Assembly (NCBI GenBank): GCA_948760655.1
Contig: CAQBKK010000035.1
Span: 1-11,475 of the forward strand
Direction of reading: 5' to 3'
Length of the DNA: 11,475 nt
DNA from: an uncultured Bacilli bacterium
Lineage (GTDB): Bacteria > Bacillota_I > Bacilli_A > RF39 > UBA660
Shown here one piece after another: positions 5,055 to 11,475 of this stretch. How positions within the stretch are numbered: position 1 is the first letter of the stretch; every line of letters starts with the position of its first letter. Below the pieces are notes generated by a model. The model searched no databases. It was given only the letters and a program-made list of their open reading frames with translations, and was not told the origin of the DNA. The translations under genes were made by a program, and so were the position numbers.

Positions 5055-7031
5055 ATGATAGTGAAAGTTATAGAAAAAAAAATAAAAAAAGATACTAATA
5101 TCGAAATAGTAAATGATACATTAGAATTAAAACATATAAAAGAATATATCAATGAAGATGATTTAGAATATGTTTCTCAAAATATTAGAAATTTACTAAA
5201 AATAAATAAAATAAACAGTCCGAACTGTTTTGATTTTCAAAAAGTTAAAACAGATAATAGCATAAGAGTAATACTTTATATAAGATTATCAGAGGAGGAC
5301 GGAGATTTATTAGAGGGAGATGTTAGTAAAAGCATAAAAAATCAACTATTATATTTACTAAATGAATGTAAAAAGAGAGGTTGGAAAGTAGTTGCAATAT
5401 TTTGCGAAGATGGTATTTCTGGAGGAGATGACAGTAGACCAGAGTGGAATAAGTCATTGAAATATTGTGAATGCAGAAGAACAGAAATAGTTTTATGCAA
5501 AAGTCAATCAAGATTTTCAAGAAGTATGGAGATGATAGAAAAATATTTGCATAATAAATTTATGGAGTGGAATATAAGATTTGTAGGGTTAGTAGATAAT
5601 GCAGACACATCTGTAAAAGGTAATAAAAGAGCTAGACAAGTCAATGGTTTAGTAAATGAATGGAATTTGGAAGACCAATCTATAAATGTAAGAAAAACAG
5701 TAAAAGGCAAAAAGGAGAATGGCTTGTATTGTGTTTCAAATTCGCCTTATGGGTATAAGAAAGATCCGAAAGATAAAGAACATTTTATAATAGATATTGA
5801 AGCCTCAAAAGTAATAAAAAGAATATTTGAAGAATTTTTAGGTGGTAAAGGCTGTTATGAAATTGCAAAAGGATTAAATAAAGATAAAGTACCTACAAGA
5901 ATAGAGCATATGAATAGAAACGGAATAAATATAGGTTATTCGCATAAACAAAAAATACTTAATTATAAAACAGAAGAAAATGATACAATAAGAATAATTG
6001 CAGAGAAATATAATGCAAATTATGAAGATATTATAAAAAATAATAATTTTTCTAATTACTCATTAGACACAAAAATTGAAAATTTTATAAATGAAAAGCT
6101 AGATAAAGGTATAACATTAAAAATTCCTAAAAAACTAATGTGGGAAGATGGACATATTAGAGCTATTTTAAAAAATGAAACTTACACAGGTTATTTAGCA
6201 TTAGGAAAACACAAAAATAAGAGTTACAAAGATAGAACAAAAGTAGTTATACCAAAAGAAGAATGGATTAGAGTTCCAAACTGTCAAGAGGCAATAATTA
6301 CAAGAGAACAATGGAAATTAGCAAATGAAAAATTGAAACAAAATCAACAAAAAGTTATATCAACAAGAAGTAATATACCTAATAGATATGTAAAAAAAGT
6401 TTACTGTTCGTGTTGTGGTAGGGCTTTCCATACAGGAAAAAGAAATAAGAATAAACCAGAGGAATATCACTTAAATTGTAGAACAGGAAATAAAATAGGA
6501 TTTTATTGTGATAATAAAAGATATATAGATAGTGAAGAATTGGACAAACTGTTATTAGAAGAAATAAATAAGCAAATAAAAAAGTATTATGACTTTGATA
6601 AAATAGAACAGAGTTATAACAATAAAAAATTTGATTCAAAAATAGATAAGGAATTAAAAGCCTTAAATGATAATAAGGCAAATATAGAATATTTAATTAG
6701 TAATAAAGCCAATGCACTTAATATATTATATGAAGATAGAAGTAACGGAATAATTACAACAGAAGAATTTATAACATTAAAGAATAAAAATACATTAGAT
6801 GTAGAAGAATGTAAAAAAGAAATAAATAATATTGAAAATAAAATATTTGAATTAGAAAAAAAGAAAAAAGAAGAAATTAGCCACGAAGAATTATTTGCCA
6901 AGTATCAAGAAATTACAGAAATAAATAGAACAATAATAGAACAATTTGTAGATAAAATATATGTAGGCAAATATGACGAAGAAACTAATTTAAGAGAAAT
7001 AAAAATAAAATGGAATTTGAAAGAAGAATAG
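5055..7031 (+). CDS. Large serine recombinase 2, tandem paralogue with LysM-like insertion
   Basis: This 658-residue protein is closely similar to the upstream recombinase along its full length. The N-terminal extension covers 1-69. The catalytic domain covers about 70-213 with Arg77 and nucleophile Ser79 (YIRLSEEDGD), SKSIKNQ and SRFSRSMEM. The recombinase domain (SPYGY; KNETYTG; VPNCQEAII) is interrupted at about 301-360 by a clearer LysM-like segment (YKTEENDTIRIIAEKY, NNNF, then KGITLKIPKK). The zinc ribbon uses Cys451, Cys454, Cys475 and Cys485, followed by a Lys/Glu-rich coiled coil (about 530-607) and the FVDKIYVGKY tail. A GGTGG site (5040-5044) lies ten bases before the ATG. The gene ends 52 bases before the comEC junction, as expected for the enzyme next to its attachment site. 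The two proteins may act together (compare CcrA and CcrB of SCCmec) or one may be redundant; sequence does not decide. Confidence 0.93.
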   Translation: MIVKVIEKKIKKDTNIEIVNDTLELKHIKEYINEDDLEYVSQNIRNLLKINKINSPNCFDFQKVKTDNSIRVILYIRLSEEDGDLLEGDVSKSIKNQLLYLLNECKKRGWKVVAIFCEDGISGGDDSRPEWNKSLKYCECRRTEIVLCKSQSRFSRSMEMIEKYLHNKFMEWNIRFVGLVDNADTSVKGNKRARQVNGLVNEWNLEDQSINVRKTVKGKKENGLYCVSNSPYGYKKDPKDKEHFIIDIEASKVIKRIFEEFLGGKGCYEIAKGLNKDKVPTRIEHMNRNGINIGYSHKQKILNYKTEENDTIRIIAEKYNANYEDIIKNNNFSNYSLDTKIENFINEKLDKGITLKIPKKLMWEDGHIRAILKNETYTGYLALGKHKNKSYKDRTKVVIPKEEWIRVPNCQEAIITREQWKLANEKLKQNQQKVISTRSNIPNRYVKKVYCSCCGRAFHTGKRNKNKPEEYHLNCRTGNKIGFYCDNKRYIDSEELDKLLLEEINKQIKKYYDFDKIEQSYNNKKFDSKIDKELKALNDNKANIEYLISNKANALNILYEDRSNGIITTEEFITLKNKNTLDVEECKKEINNIENKIFELEKKKKEEISHEELFAKYQEITEINRTIIEQFVDKIYVGKYDEETNLREIKIKWNLKEE

Positions 7032-7052
7032 TGTAACAGCTATTCTTTTATT
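7022..7052 (+). terminator. Terminator after the recombinase genes
   Basis: AAGAATAG (7024-7031) pairs with CTATTCTT (7040-7047), extendable through one G-U and one A-T pair, followed by a T-rich stretch. The left arm includes the TAG stop of recombinase 2. It would keep element transcription from entering the comEC remnant. Confidence 0.6.
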
Positions 7053-7074
7053 CATTTTAAAATAGTAGCAAAAT

Positions 7075-7092
7075 TTGGGATAAGGAATTGAA
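7075..7092. other. Probable right attachment junction (attR) between the element and comEC
   Basis: The ComEC frame is open from 7084 and closed by TAA at 7081-7083, so the crossover lies within a few bases of here. The sequence TAAGGAATTGAATCAGATC spans it. The exact core dinucleotide cannot be fixed without the left junction or an empty site. Confidence 0.5.
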
Positions 7093-7632
7093 TCAGATCA
7101 TATAGGATATGCATCTGAGATTGGAGAGGCGATTCCATTTAAGAAAGTAATGATTAATCAGGGCGATATAAATTTATATGAGAATCATTTGATTTCTAAT
7201 TATTTGCAAGTGGAAGATTATGTTTCTTCATATTTTTCCTTTTTTACTTTTGCAAAAGATGTTGCTAAGAATGAAAATGATAATAGTATTATTTGTTTGT
7301 TTAAAATTTATGATATAACATTTTTAATGATGGGAGATGCTTCTTTAGAGGTTGAAAAAAAATTATTAGAAAGATATGATTTGTCCGCCATGTTTTTAAA
7401 GCTTGGACATCATGGTTCCAAGACAAGTTCTTCTACACTATTTTTAAAAGAAGTAAATCCTCTTTATGGAATTATTTCGGCGGGAAGAAATAATAGGTAC
7501 CATCATCCTTCTAGCGAGATTTTAAAAAGGATGGAACAATTCCATATTCAACCATTAAATACACAAGAGTTAGGAACAATAAAAATTAAAATAAATAAAA
7601 AGGAGTATCACATTTTTTCTACTTTGACGTAA
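7084..7632 (+). pseudogene. comEC: comEC 3' fragment: C-terminal metallo-beta-lactamase domain, cut off by element insertion
   Basis: The open frame encodes 182 residues of the C-terminal metallo-beta-lactamase domain of ComEC/Rec2, the inner-membrane channel for single-stranded DNA uptake in natural transformation. It begins GIESDHIG, corresponding to the DH metal-binding motif, and continues with FLMMGDASLEVEKKLLERY, LKLGHHGSKTSSS and a SAGRNNRYHHPSS segment, all hallmarks of the ComEC C-terminus. The membrane channel and the start of the lactamase fold are missing and must lie beyond the element's other end. No in-frame ATG with a ribosome binding site precedes 7150 (an internal Met), and a terminator lies upstream, so this fragment is probably not expressed. 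It is followed by holA, the usual Firmicute neighbour. Precise excision of the element would restore the gene, so the break may be reversible. Confidence 0.88.
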
Positions 7633-7666
7633 TATATAATACACTGATTGGTGTTTAAATAGATTA

Positions 7667-7699
7667 GAGGAAGTTTGTTTTTAAAATTTCTTCTTTTTT
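7667..7699 (+). terminator. Terminator after comEC
   Basis: GAGGAAGTTT (7667-7676) pairs with AAATTTCTTC (7684-7693) over ten pairs including two G-U, with a 7-base loop and six Ts to 7699. It separates comEC from the holA promoter. Confidence 0.7.
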
Positions 7700-7718
7700 C
7701 ATTTTATTTTATAGAAGT

Positions 7719-7746
7719 TTGTTATTTGGCAAATCTATAGTATAAT
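7719..7746 (+). promoter_or_regulatory. holA promoter
   Basis: TTGTTA (7719-7724) and TATAAT (7741-7746) are spaced by 16 bases. The GGGAGGAG ribosome binding site follows at 7758-7765, ahead of the ATG at 7773. This promoter lets holA be expressed despite the broken comEC upstream. Confidence 0.65.
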
Positions 7747-7772
7747 AAATGTGAGGTGGGAGGAGTAGAAGT

Positions 7773-8705
7773 ATGTATTTAATTTATGGGGAAAGTTTTC
7801 GTCTTGTTGAGGAAGAAATTGCCAAAATTATAAAAAAGGAAACAAACATTGTGACAATGGATTTATCTACTACTTCTATTCAGGATGTTCTTACAGAGGC
7901 AACGTATGTTTCTTTATTTCAAGAAAAAAAGATTTTGATTGTAAAAAATGCTTATCTTTTTACAAGTGCAAAAACCAAAGAAGAGGATATAGAAATTTTT
8001 CTTTCTTATATGGAAAGCCCTTCTTCTTTAACAACTATTATTTTTGTTACTTATGAAAAAATAGATGCTCGAAAAAAAATCACTAAGTCTTTTGAAAAAA
8101 AGTATAGAATTATCAATGTAGGGGGGCTATCTCGTAATGATTTGATGAGTAAAGTTCGTGAGTATGTTTTTTCCAATTCGTATAAGATTGATACAGATGC
8201 TTTGCAATATATTGTAAATGCTTGTGGTGATAATTATGATTTGATTTATAATGAATTAAATAAATTGTTTTTATTTTATGGAGAACCACAATCAATTCAG
8301 CTTGCGGATGTAAAAGAAATTGTTTCAAAATCTTTACAAGATAATAATTTTAAATTTGTAAAAGCCGTTATCGAAAAGGATATGATGAAGTCTTTACGAA
8401 TTTTAGAAGATTTATATACTTTAAAGGTTGATCCGATTTCATTGCTTTTATTATTGGCTAGGGAATATCGTCTTATTTTTAGTGTTAAACTGCTTAGTAG
8501 TTTGGGGTATCCTAAACCCGTTGTTTCTAAAAAAATAGGATTGCAGGATTGGCAGACAGAAAGAGTGCTACGGAACGCTTCTTCGTATTATGAAGATACA
8601 TTAAAAGAGTATCTTAAGAAATTAGCTATTTTGGATTATCAAATAAAAAAAGGGGAGACTGACAAATTTTTAGCACTTAAGGTTTTTTTGCTTAGTTTGG
8701 ATTAA
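7773..8705 (+). CDS. holA: DNA polymerase III subunit delta (clamp-loader subunit)
   Basis: This 310-residue protein matches the delta subunit (HolA, YqeN in Bacillus) in start (MYLIYGESFRLVEEEIAKI), length class, and the segments KKILIVKNAYLF, NACGDNYDLIYNELNKL and REYRLIFSVKLL. Delta is the wrench of the clamp loader: it binds and opens the beta sliding clamp within the gamma/tau complex so the clamp can be placed on primed DNA. It has the clamp-loader AAA+ fold without a functional nucleotide-binding motif, then a helical collar domain at the C-terminus. The GGGAGGAG site lies about eight bases before the ATG. It directly follows comEC, as in many Firmicutes, but has its own promoter and terminator, so it is transcribed alone here. 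The gene ends at a bidirectional terminator shared with rnhC. Confidence 0.92.
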   Translation: MYLIYGESFRLVEEEIAKIIKKETNIVTMDLSTTSIQDVLTEATYVSLFQEKKILIVKNAYLFTSAKTKEEDIEIFLSYMESPSSLTTIIFVTYEKIDARKKITKSFEKKYRIINVGGLSRNDLMSKVREYVFSNSYKIDTDALQYIVNACGDNYDLIYNELNKLFLFYGEPQSIQLADVKEIVSKSLQDNNFKFVKAVIEKDMMKSLRILEDLYTLKVDPISLLLLLAREYRLIFSVKLLSSLGYPKPVVSKKIGLQDWQTERVLRNASSYYEDTLKEYLKKLAILDYQIKKGETDKFLALKVFLLSLD

Positions 8706-8737
8706 AAAAGAAGCTTATTTATCTTAAAGCTTCTTTT
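8706..8737. terminator. Bidirectional terminator between holA and rnhC
   Basis: AAAAGAAGCTT (8706-8716) pairs perfectly with AAGCTTCTTTT (8727-8737); the loop is ten bases. An A run on the left and a T run on the right give U-tracts on both strands. It begins at the holA stop and includes the rnhC stop (complement of 8719-8721), serving both converging genes. Confidence 0.8.
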
Positions 8738-9663
8738 ATTTTGTCGGTATTTTTGAAGTTTAATTTTGCGATTTCTTCAAGTTTTTCCCATCCAAAGTTA
8801 GAAACAATTTCTTTTCCTACTTGATCAACAATTGCATTTGCTCCTTTTGGAATGTCTATTCCTAGTTTTTTTGTTAATTCATCCATTTTTATTAGAAAAA
8901 TATATCGACTTATAATGCTTGCAGCTGCTACACTTGCACATTTACTTTCTGCTTTTGTAGTGAATGTAATATCAGTTACTTTTTCTGTTGCTTCTAAGAT
9001 ATGTTCAAAGTATTTTCTAGGGTAAACAAATTGGTCTACTACTATTTTAGAATAAGGATATTTTTCTTCTTTATGGGTAATAGCATATAACACTTTGTTA
9101 TGTAATATAGCTTTTATTTTATTCATGTTAAAGCCTTTTTTTTGATAAGCGTTATAGTCTTTATTGTTTAGTGTAAATGTTACATAAGGAATTTCTTTGA
9201 TGAGTAGGGGAGCGATTTTTAAAATTTTATCATCTGTTAATTTCTTGGAATCTTTTACTCCTAAATCATTTATAAAATCGATTTTTGATTTATCTACATA
9301 GGTTGCTGTTACAATGATAGGGCCAAAGAAATCACCTGTACCTACTTCATCTGAACCAATCGTTGACATACTGTAATAATAATTTAATTCTTCCTTGTAT
9401 TTTTCTTTTTCTTTTTTTGGCTCGTTAATATCAATGGTACGATTGTTTAATTTTTTCTCCATATCAACCCAAATGTTGGCATCTACATCTGCACTTATTC
9501 CTTGAAACATGGCTTTGCCACTTTCATAAAGGGTAATAATTGTATCGGCTTCGTCCGCTTGGAAAATAGCATATGGTGGTGTTTTTTCTCTTTTTGTATC
9601 TTTATAATATGCAATCATTTTTTCACGTACATTGTCACTGACTTTGAAAACTATTGTCATCAT
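8719..9663 (-). CDS. rnhC: Ribonuclease HIII
   Basis: This is RNase HIII, which removes RNA from RNA/DNA hybrids and primers using Mg2+. Residue numbers here count from the ATG at 9663. An N-terminal TBP-like substrate-binding domain (about residues 1-85) is followed by the RNase H catalytic domain. Acidic catalytic residues are visible in GSDEVGTGDFFGP (Asp105, Glu106) and VVDQFV (Asp210), and in the TKAES segment (Glu239); SVAAASIISRY is the conserved following helix. The GSDEVGTGDFFGP form and the N-terminal domain separate HIII from HII. A GAGG site (complement of 9669-9672) precedes the ATG at 9663 by five bases; the ATG at 9660 is also possible, while the GTG at 9669 overlaps the ribosome binding site. 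It is divergent from cvpA and convergent with holA. Confidence 0.93.
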   Translation of the reverse strand: MMTIVFKVSDNVREKMIAYYKDTKREKTPPYAIFQADEADTIITLYESGKAMFQGISADVDANIWVDMEKKLNNRTIDINEPKKEKEKYKEELNYYYSMSTIGSDEVGTGDFFGPIIVTATYVDKSKIDFINDLGVKDSKKLTDDKILKIAPLLIKEIPYVTFTLNNKDYNAYQKKGFNMNKIKAILHNKVLYAITHKEEKYPYSKIVVDQFVYPRKYFEHILEATEKVTDITFTTKAESKCASVAAASIISRYIFLIKMDELTKKLGIDIPKGANAIVDQVGKEIVSNFGWEKLEEIAKLNFKNTDKIKEALR

Positions 9664-9751
9664 AATCACCTCAAGAGTATTTTATCAAAATGAATGTATA
9701 AAGTCCACGAGGTTTCTTCAAAAAATAGTATCTTTTTTGTAAATTGTATAC

Positions 9752-9757
9752 TATAAT
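9752..9757 (+). promoter_or_regulatory. Probable -10 box of the cvpA-trxA operon
   Basis: TATAAT lies 25 bases before the ATG of cvpA. The region about 17 bases upstream has no good TTGACA, so the -35 is weak or absent. An AGGAG site (9769-9773) follows. Confidence 0.5.
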
Positions 9758-9782
9758 TAATGTAAGTTAGGAGAATAAATTT

Positions 9783-10499
9783 ATGTTAAATATTATCGAT
9801 GCAGTTATTGTATTACTTTTATTAATGGGAGCAGTGATTGGATTTAAGAAAGGCGTTATTAAAAGCGTTGTTTCTTTGGTAGGAACGATTGTTGTTCTTG
9901 TTTTGTCCTTTACTTTGAAGAACCCTTTGTCTGTAATTTTGTATACCTATTTTCCCTTTTTTCCTGTAGGAATTGAAGTTATAAATATTTTGATTTACGA
10001 ATCGATCGCCTTTTTAATTCTTTTTTGTCTTTTATCTACAGTTTTACGCATTGTGATTAAAATATCAGGTATTATTGAAACGTTACTCAAATTCACTATT
10101 ATATTAGGTATTCCTTCCAAGATTTTAGGGGCTATCTTTGGGTTTTTAGAAATGTATGTATTTACGTTTGCAGTTTTATTTGTTTTAGCACAATTTAATG
10201 TAAATAATAGTTGGATTACAGATAGTAAAGTGGCTGATTTTATTTTAGGAAAAACGCCAGTTATTAGCCATGTAATGGAAGATACTTATAGTGGTATTAA
10301 AGAGGTTATAGCATTAAATAAGAATTATCAAACTTCTCAAGATAAAGATAAATTAAATCAAGATGGGTTAGATATTTTACTAAAACATAATGTATTAAGT
10401 GTAGAAAATGCGAATAAGTTATTAGAGAAGGGAAAATTAAAAATAACGGATGCTAAAAGTATCGTAGACAAATATAAGAAGGAGAGTAAAAATGATTAA
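9783..10499 (+). CDS. cvpA: CvpA family membrane protein
   Basis: This 238-residue protein has the CvpA (colicin V production protein) pattern: an N-terminal membrane helix with the characteristic LNIIDAVIVLLLLMGAVIGF and FKKGVIKSVV turn, then helices at about residues 28-46, 68-92 and 108-140 (including ILGAIFGFLEMYVFTFAVLF). A soluble C-terminal tail of about 90 residues is rich in Lys, Asp and Asn. CvpA-like proteins are widespread inner-membrane proteins whose molecular role in Firmicutes is not settled; links to envelope stress have been reported in other bacteria. TAGGAGA (9768-9774) precedes the ATG. The 3' end overlaps trxA by eight bases, so the two are co-translated. Closeness to rnhC and trxA follows the familiar rnhC-zapA-cvpA-polX-mutS2-trxA neighbourhood, but zapA, polX and mutS2 are absent here. 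Confidence 0.85.
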   Translation: MLNIIDAVIVLLLLMGAVIGFKKGVIKSVVSLVGTIVVLVLSFTLKNPLSVILYTYFPFFPVGIEVINILIYESIAFLILFCLLSTVLRIVIKISGIIETLLKFTIILGIPSKILGAIFGFLEMYVFTFAVLFVLAQFNVNNSWITDSKVADFILGKTPVISHVMEDTYSGIKEVIALNKNYQTSQDKDKLNQDGLDILLKHNVLSVENANKLLEKGKLKITDAKSIVDKYKKESKND

Positions 10500-10788
10500 A
10501 CATTTAGAACAAAATGAGAATTTACAAGAATTTGTGAAAAGTGGGGTGTATATCGTTGATTTTTATGCCGATTGGTGTGGACCATGCAAGATGATGGGGT
10601 CTGTTTTAGAGGGAATGAATGATGTCAATGTTGTTAAAGTGAATACAGATTTGCATCAAGAATTGTCACGTGAATATGGTGTAATGAGTATTCCTACTCT
10701 TGTGTTTTTTAAAGATGGACAGAAGGTAAAACAAGAGGTAGGTTATAAAGATGAGAGTGCAATCCGAAATATATTAAATAGTATTTAA
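10492..10788 (+). CDS. trxA: Thioredoxin
   Basis: This 98-residue thioredoxin has the classic active site WCGPCK (Cys29, Cys32) after the strand YIVDFYADW, and the cis-proline loop SIPT (Pro68), followed by LVFFKDGQKV. Length and motifs are those of a cytoplasmic thioredoxin without signal peptide; it reduces protein disulfides and is itself reduced by thioredoxin reductase. The N-terminus is shorter than in E. coli thioredoxin but includes the first helix. An AGGAG site about seven bases upstream lies within the cvpA coding sequence, and the ATG overlaps the cvpA stop by eight bases. It ends directly at a bidirectional terminator. Whether it is the main thioredoxin of the cell cannot be told from this window. 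Confidence 0.92.
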   Translation: MIKHLEQNENLQEFVKSGVYIVDFYADWCGPCKMMGSVLEGMNDVNVVKVNTDLHQELSREYGVMSIPTLVFFKDGQKVKQEVGYKDESAIRNILNSI

Positions 10789-10816
10789 AAAGGTAGCCAG
10801 TCGATGGTTACCTTTT
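10788..10816. terminator. Bidirectional terminator between trxA and the glycosyltransferase remnant
   Basis: AAAAGGTAGCC (10788-10798) pairs with GGTTACCTTTT (10806-10816) over 11 pairs, one of them G-U, with a 7-base loop. An A run on the left and a T run on the right give U-tracts both ways. It starts at the trxA stop codon and its right arm covers the stop of the leftward gene (complement of 10808-10810). Confidence 0.8.
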
Positions 10817-11437
10817 GTATTTAGCAATAATTCTCTTGGCGTCTTCTAAGGGCTCGTAGGAAATTGTTGGGTAAAGAGCGTTTGCAAGTTCTAGGTGATT
10901 TTTTAATTGTGTAATTCTTGCACGATATAAAAAATCTTTTTCTAACCTATTTTTTACCATACTTGTGGTAAATAAACTATTATATTCGTACGTTTCTTTT
11001 GTATATTGTTTTAAATAATTAAGTAATAACATATGATTTTTAATCCCTAATTGCATCCAACCATTTATTTCTAATAAAATATATAAATATTTTGATTTTA
11101 TTACGTCTTCTAAAATGGCGTGAAAATCATCAAATGTTCCTAATTTTATACATCTATTTTTTATTAATTCACAGATGGTATAAATATCAAAAATTCTTTC
11201 ATTAGGTTTGATTTTATTTTGCAGAGTGGTGCTATTTTTATGTCTATAATAAAAATATAGAACTTCATTTGTACAAATCGTTTCTTTTGCTTTTGTTAGA
11301 ATTGGGTATATAAATGCGGCGTCTTCAAAGATTACTCCTTCTGGAAATCTTTCGTTTTCTATTAAAGAATGTGCATATAGTTTATTACATGCAGAGCCAC
11401 TTTTGCTGAATAAATATTCTTTAACGCGTTGTGCTAG
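10808..11437 (-). pseudogene. Family 2 glycosyltransferase, C-terminal remnant (5' truncated)
   Basis: The leftward frame is open for 209 residues from just after a TAA (complement of 11438-11440) to its stop. It reads LAQRVKEYLFSKSGSACNKL, then FPEGVIFEDAAFIYP and VLYFYYRHKNSTTL, features of the C-terminal half of GT2 (GlcNAc/EpsJ-like) glycosyltransferases, which build capsule, teichoic or exopolysaccharide chains. The N-terminal nucleotide-sugar binding region, with its Rossmann strands and DxD motif (about 130 residues), is missing. The 38 bases to the window's right edge have stops in all three leftward frames and look non-coding. The first in-frame ATG is at 11056, deep in the domain, so an intact enzyme is not encoded. 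The break could be a deletion, or an insertion whose body lies to the right. The remaining sequence shows little decay, suggesting a recent event. Confidence 0.7.
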
Positions 11438-11475
11438 TTAAATTATAAAAATAGAAAAATCATTCAAAATATGAT

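Larger units (their letters stand above)
1..7083. mobile_element. Right-hand part of an integrated (probably conjugative or mobilizable) element inserted in comEC
   Basis: Seen: a phage/ICE-type repressor, sigma-like and Orf8-like regulators, an orphan MazF, and two large serine recombinases, the second ending 52 bases before an in-frame resumption of comEC at 7084. Coding strands are much more A-rich (about 21% GC in a sample at 6601-6720) than the T-rich host genes to the right, and Arg is nearly always AGA. Known: large serine recombinases usually lie at one end of their element, next to the attachment site; repressor plus sigma plus HTH modules are typical of Tn916-like elements. Inferred: this is the right end of an ICE or related element; the left end, transfer genes and cargo lie outside the window. 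No relaxase, coupling protein or phage structural gene is seen here. Confidence 0.8.

Noticed and set aside
6379..6681. 100-residue leftward frame inside recombinase 2
   Set aside because: A shadow frame: Phe/Leu/Tyr-rich translation of the complement of an A-rich gene, without a ribosome binding site. Other antisense frames across the recombinases are alike.
7150..7632. A stand-alone metallo-beta-lactamase gene starting at the ATG at 7150
   Set aside because: The ComEC-like frame extends upstream to 7084, including the DH motif, there is no ribosome binding site before 7150, and the motifs are those of the ComEC C-terminus.
1..11475. CRISPR array, tRNA, rRNA or insertion sequence
   Set aside because: No regularly spaced direct repeats, no cloverleaf or rRNA-like segments and no transposase frame were seen; the only long repeats are the paralogous recombinase genes.

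Overview
The window looks like chromosomal DNA of a very AT-rich, low-GC Gram-positive bacterium (Bacilli/Erysipelotrichia-like or a related gut Firmicute). The basis is AGGAGG-type ribosome binding sites, short hairpin-plus-T-run terminators, TGG for Trp with TGA as stop (standard code), and host genes typical of that group: a ComEC C-terminus next to holA, RNase HIII, CvpA and thioredoxin. The genus cannot be named from the sequence alone.

Positions 1 to about 7083 are the right-hand end of an integrated mobile element. From left to right it carries: the start of a leftward Xre-type repressor with a palindromic operator; a 440-base leader region with several hairpins and a small ORF that runs into a sigma-like regulator (764-1189) and an Orf8-like helix-turn-helix protein (1179-1391), an arrangement like the regulatory module of Tn916-family conjugative elements; a 479-base gene-poor stretch with a GC-rich island and a strong nested terminator; a 57-residue membrane peptide overlapping an orphan MazF-family toxin; an unrecognised 137-residue protein; a 48-residue protein; and two tandem, paralogous large serine recombinases. 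Both recombinases have an N-terminal extension and what reads as a LysM-like module inserted in the recombinase domain. No relaxase or secretion gene is visible, so calling the whole element conjugative is inference; its left end lies outside the window.

The element sits inside comEC, the DNA-uptake channel gene. An open frame resumes at 7084 with the metal-binding segment of the ComEC metallo-beta-lactamase domain and runs to 7632; the 5' part of comEC must lie left of the window. Natural transformation is probably inactive while the element is in place.

From 7700 on the DNA is host chromosome: holA (own promoter), convergent rnhC sharing a bidirectional terminator, divergent cvpA-trxA as a translationally coupled pair, then a leftward glycosyltransferase that has lost its N-terminal half (10808-11437), sharing a terminator with trxA. 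Base composition differs: element coding strands are strongly A-rich (Arg almost only AGA, Leu TTA/CTA), whereas host genes are T-rich and use CGT/CGA and CTT/TTG more, in keeping with horizontal transfer.

The most noteworthy points are the LysM-like insertion in the recombinases, the leader where an ORF, a terminator and a Shine-Dalgarno-sequestering hairpin overlap, the GC-rich probable structured RNA at 1601-1845, and the split comEC.
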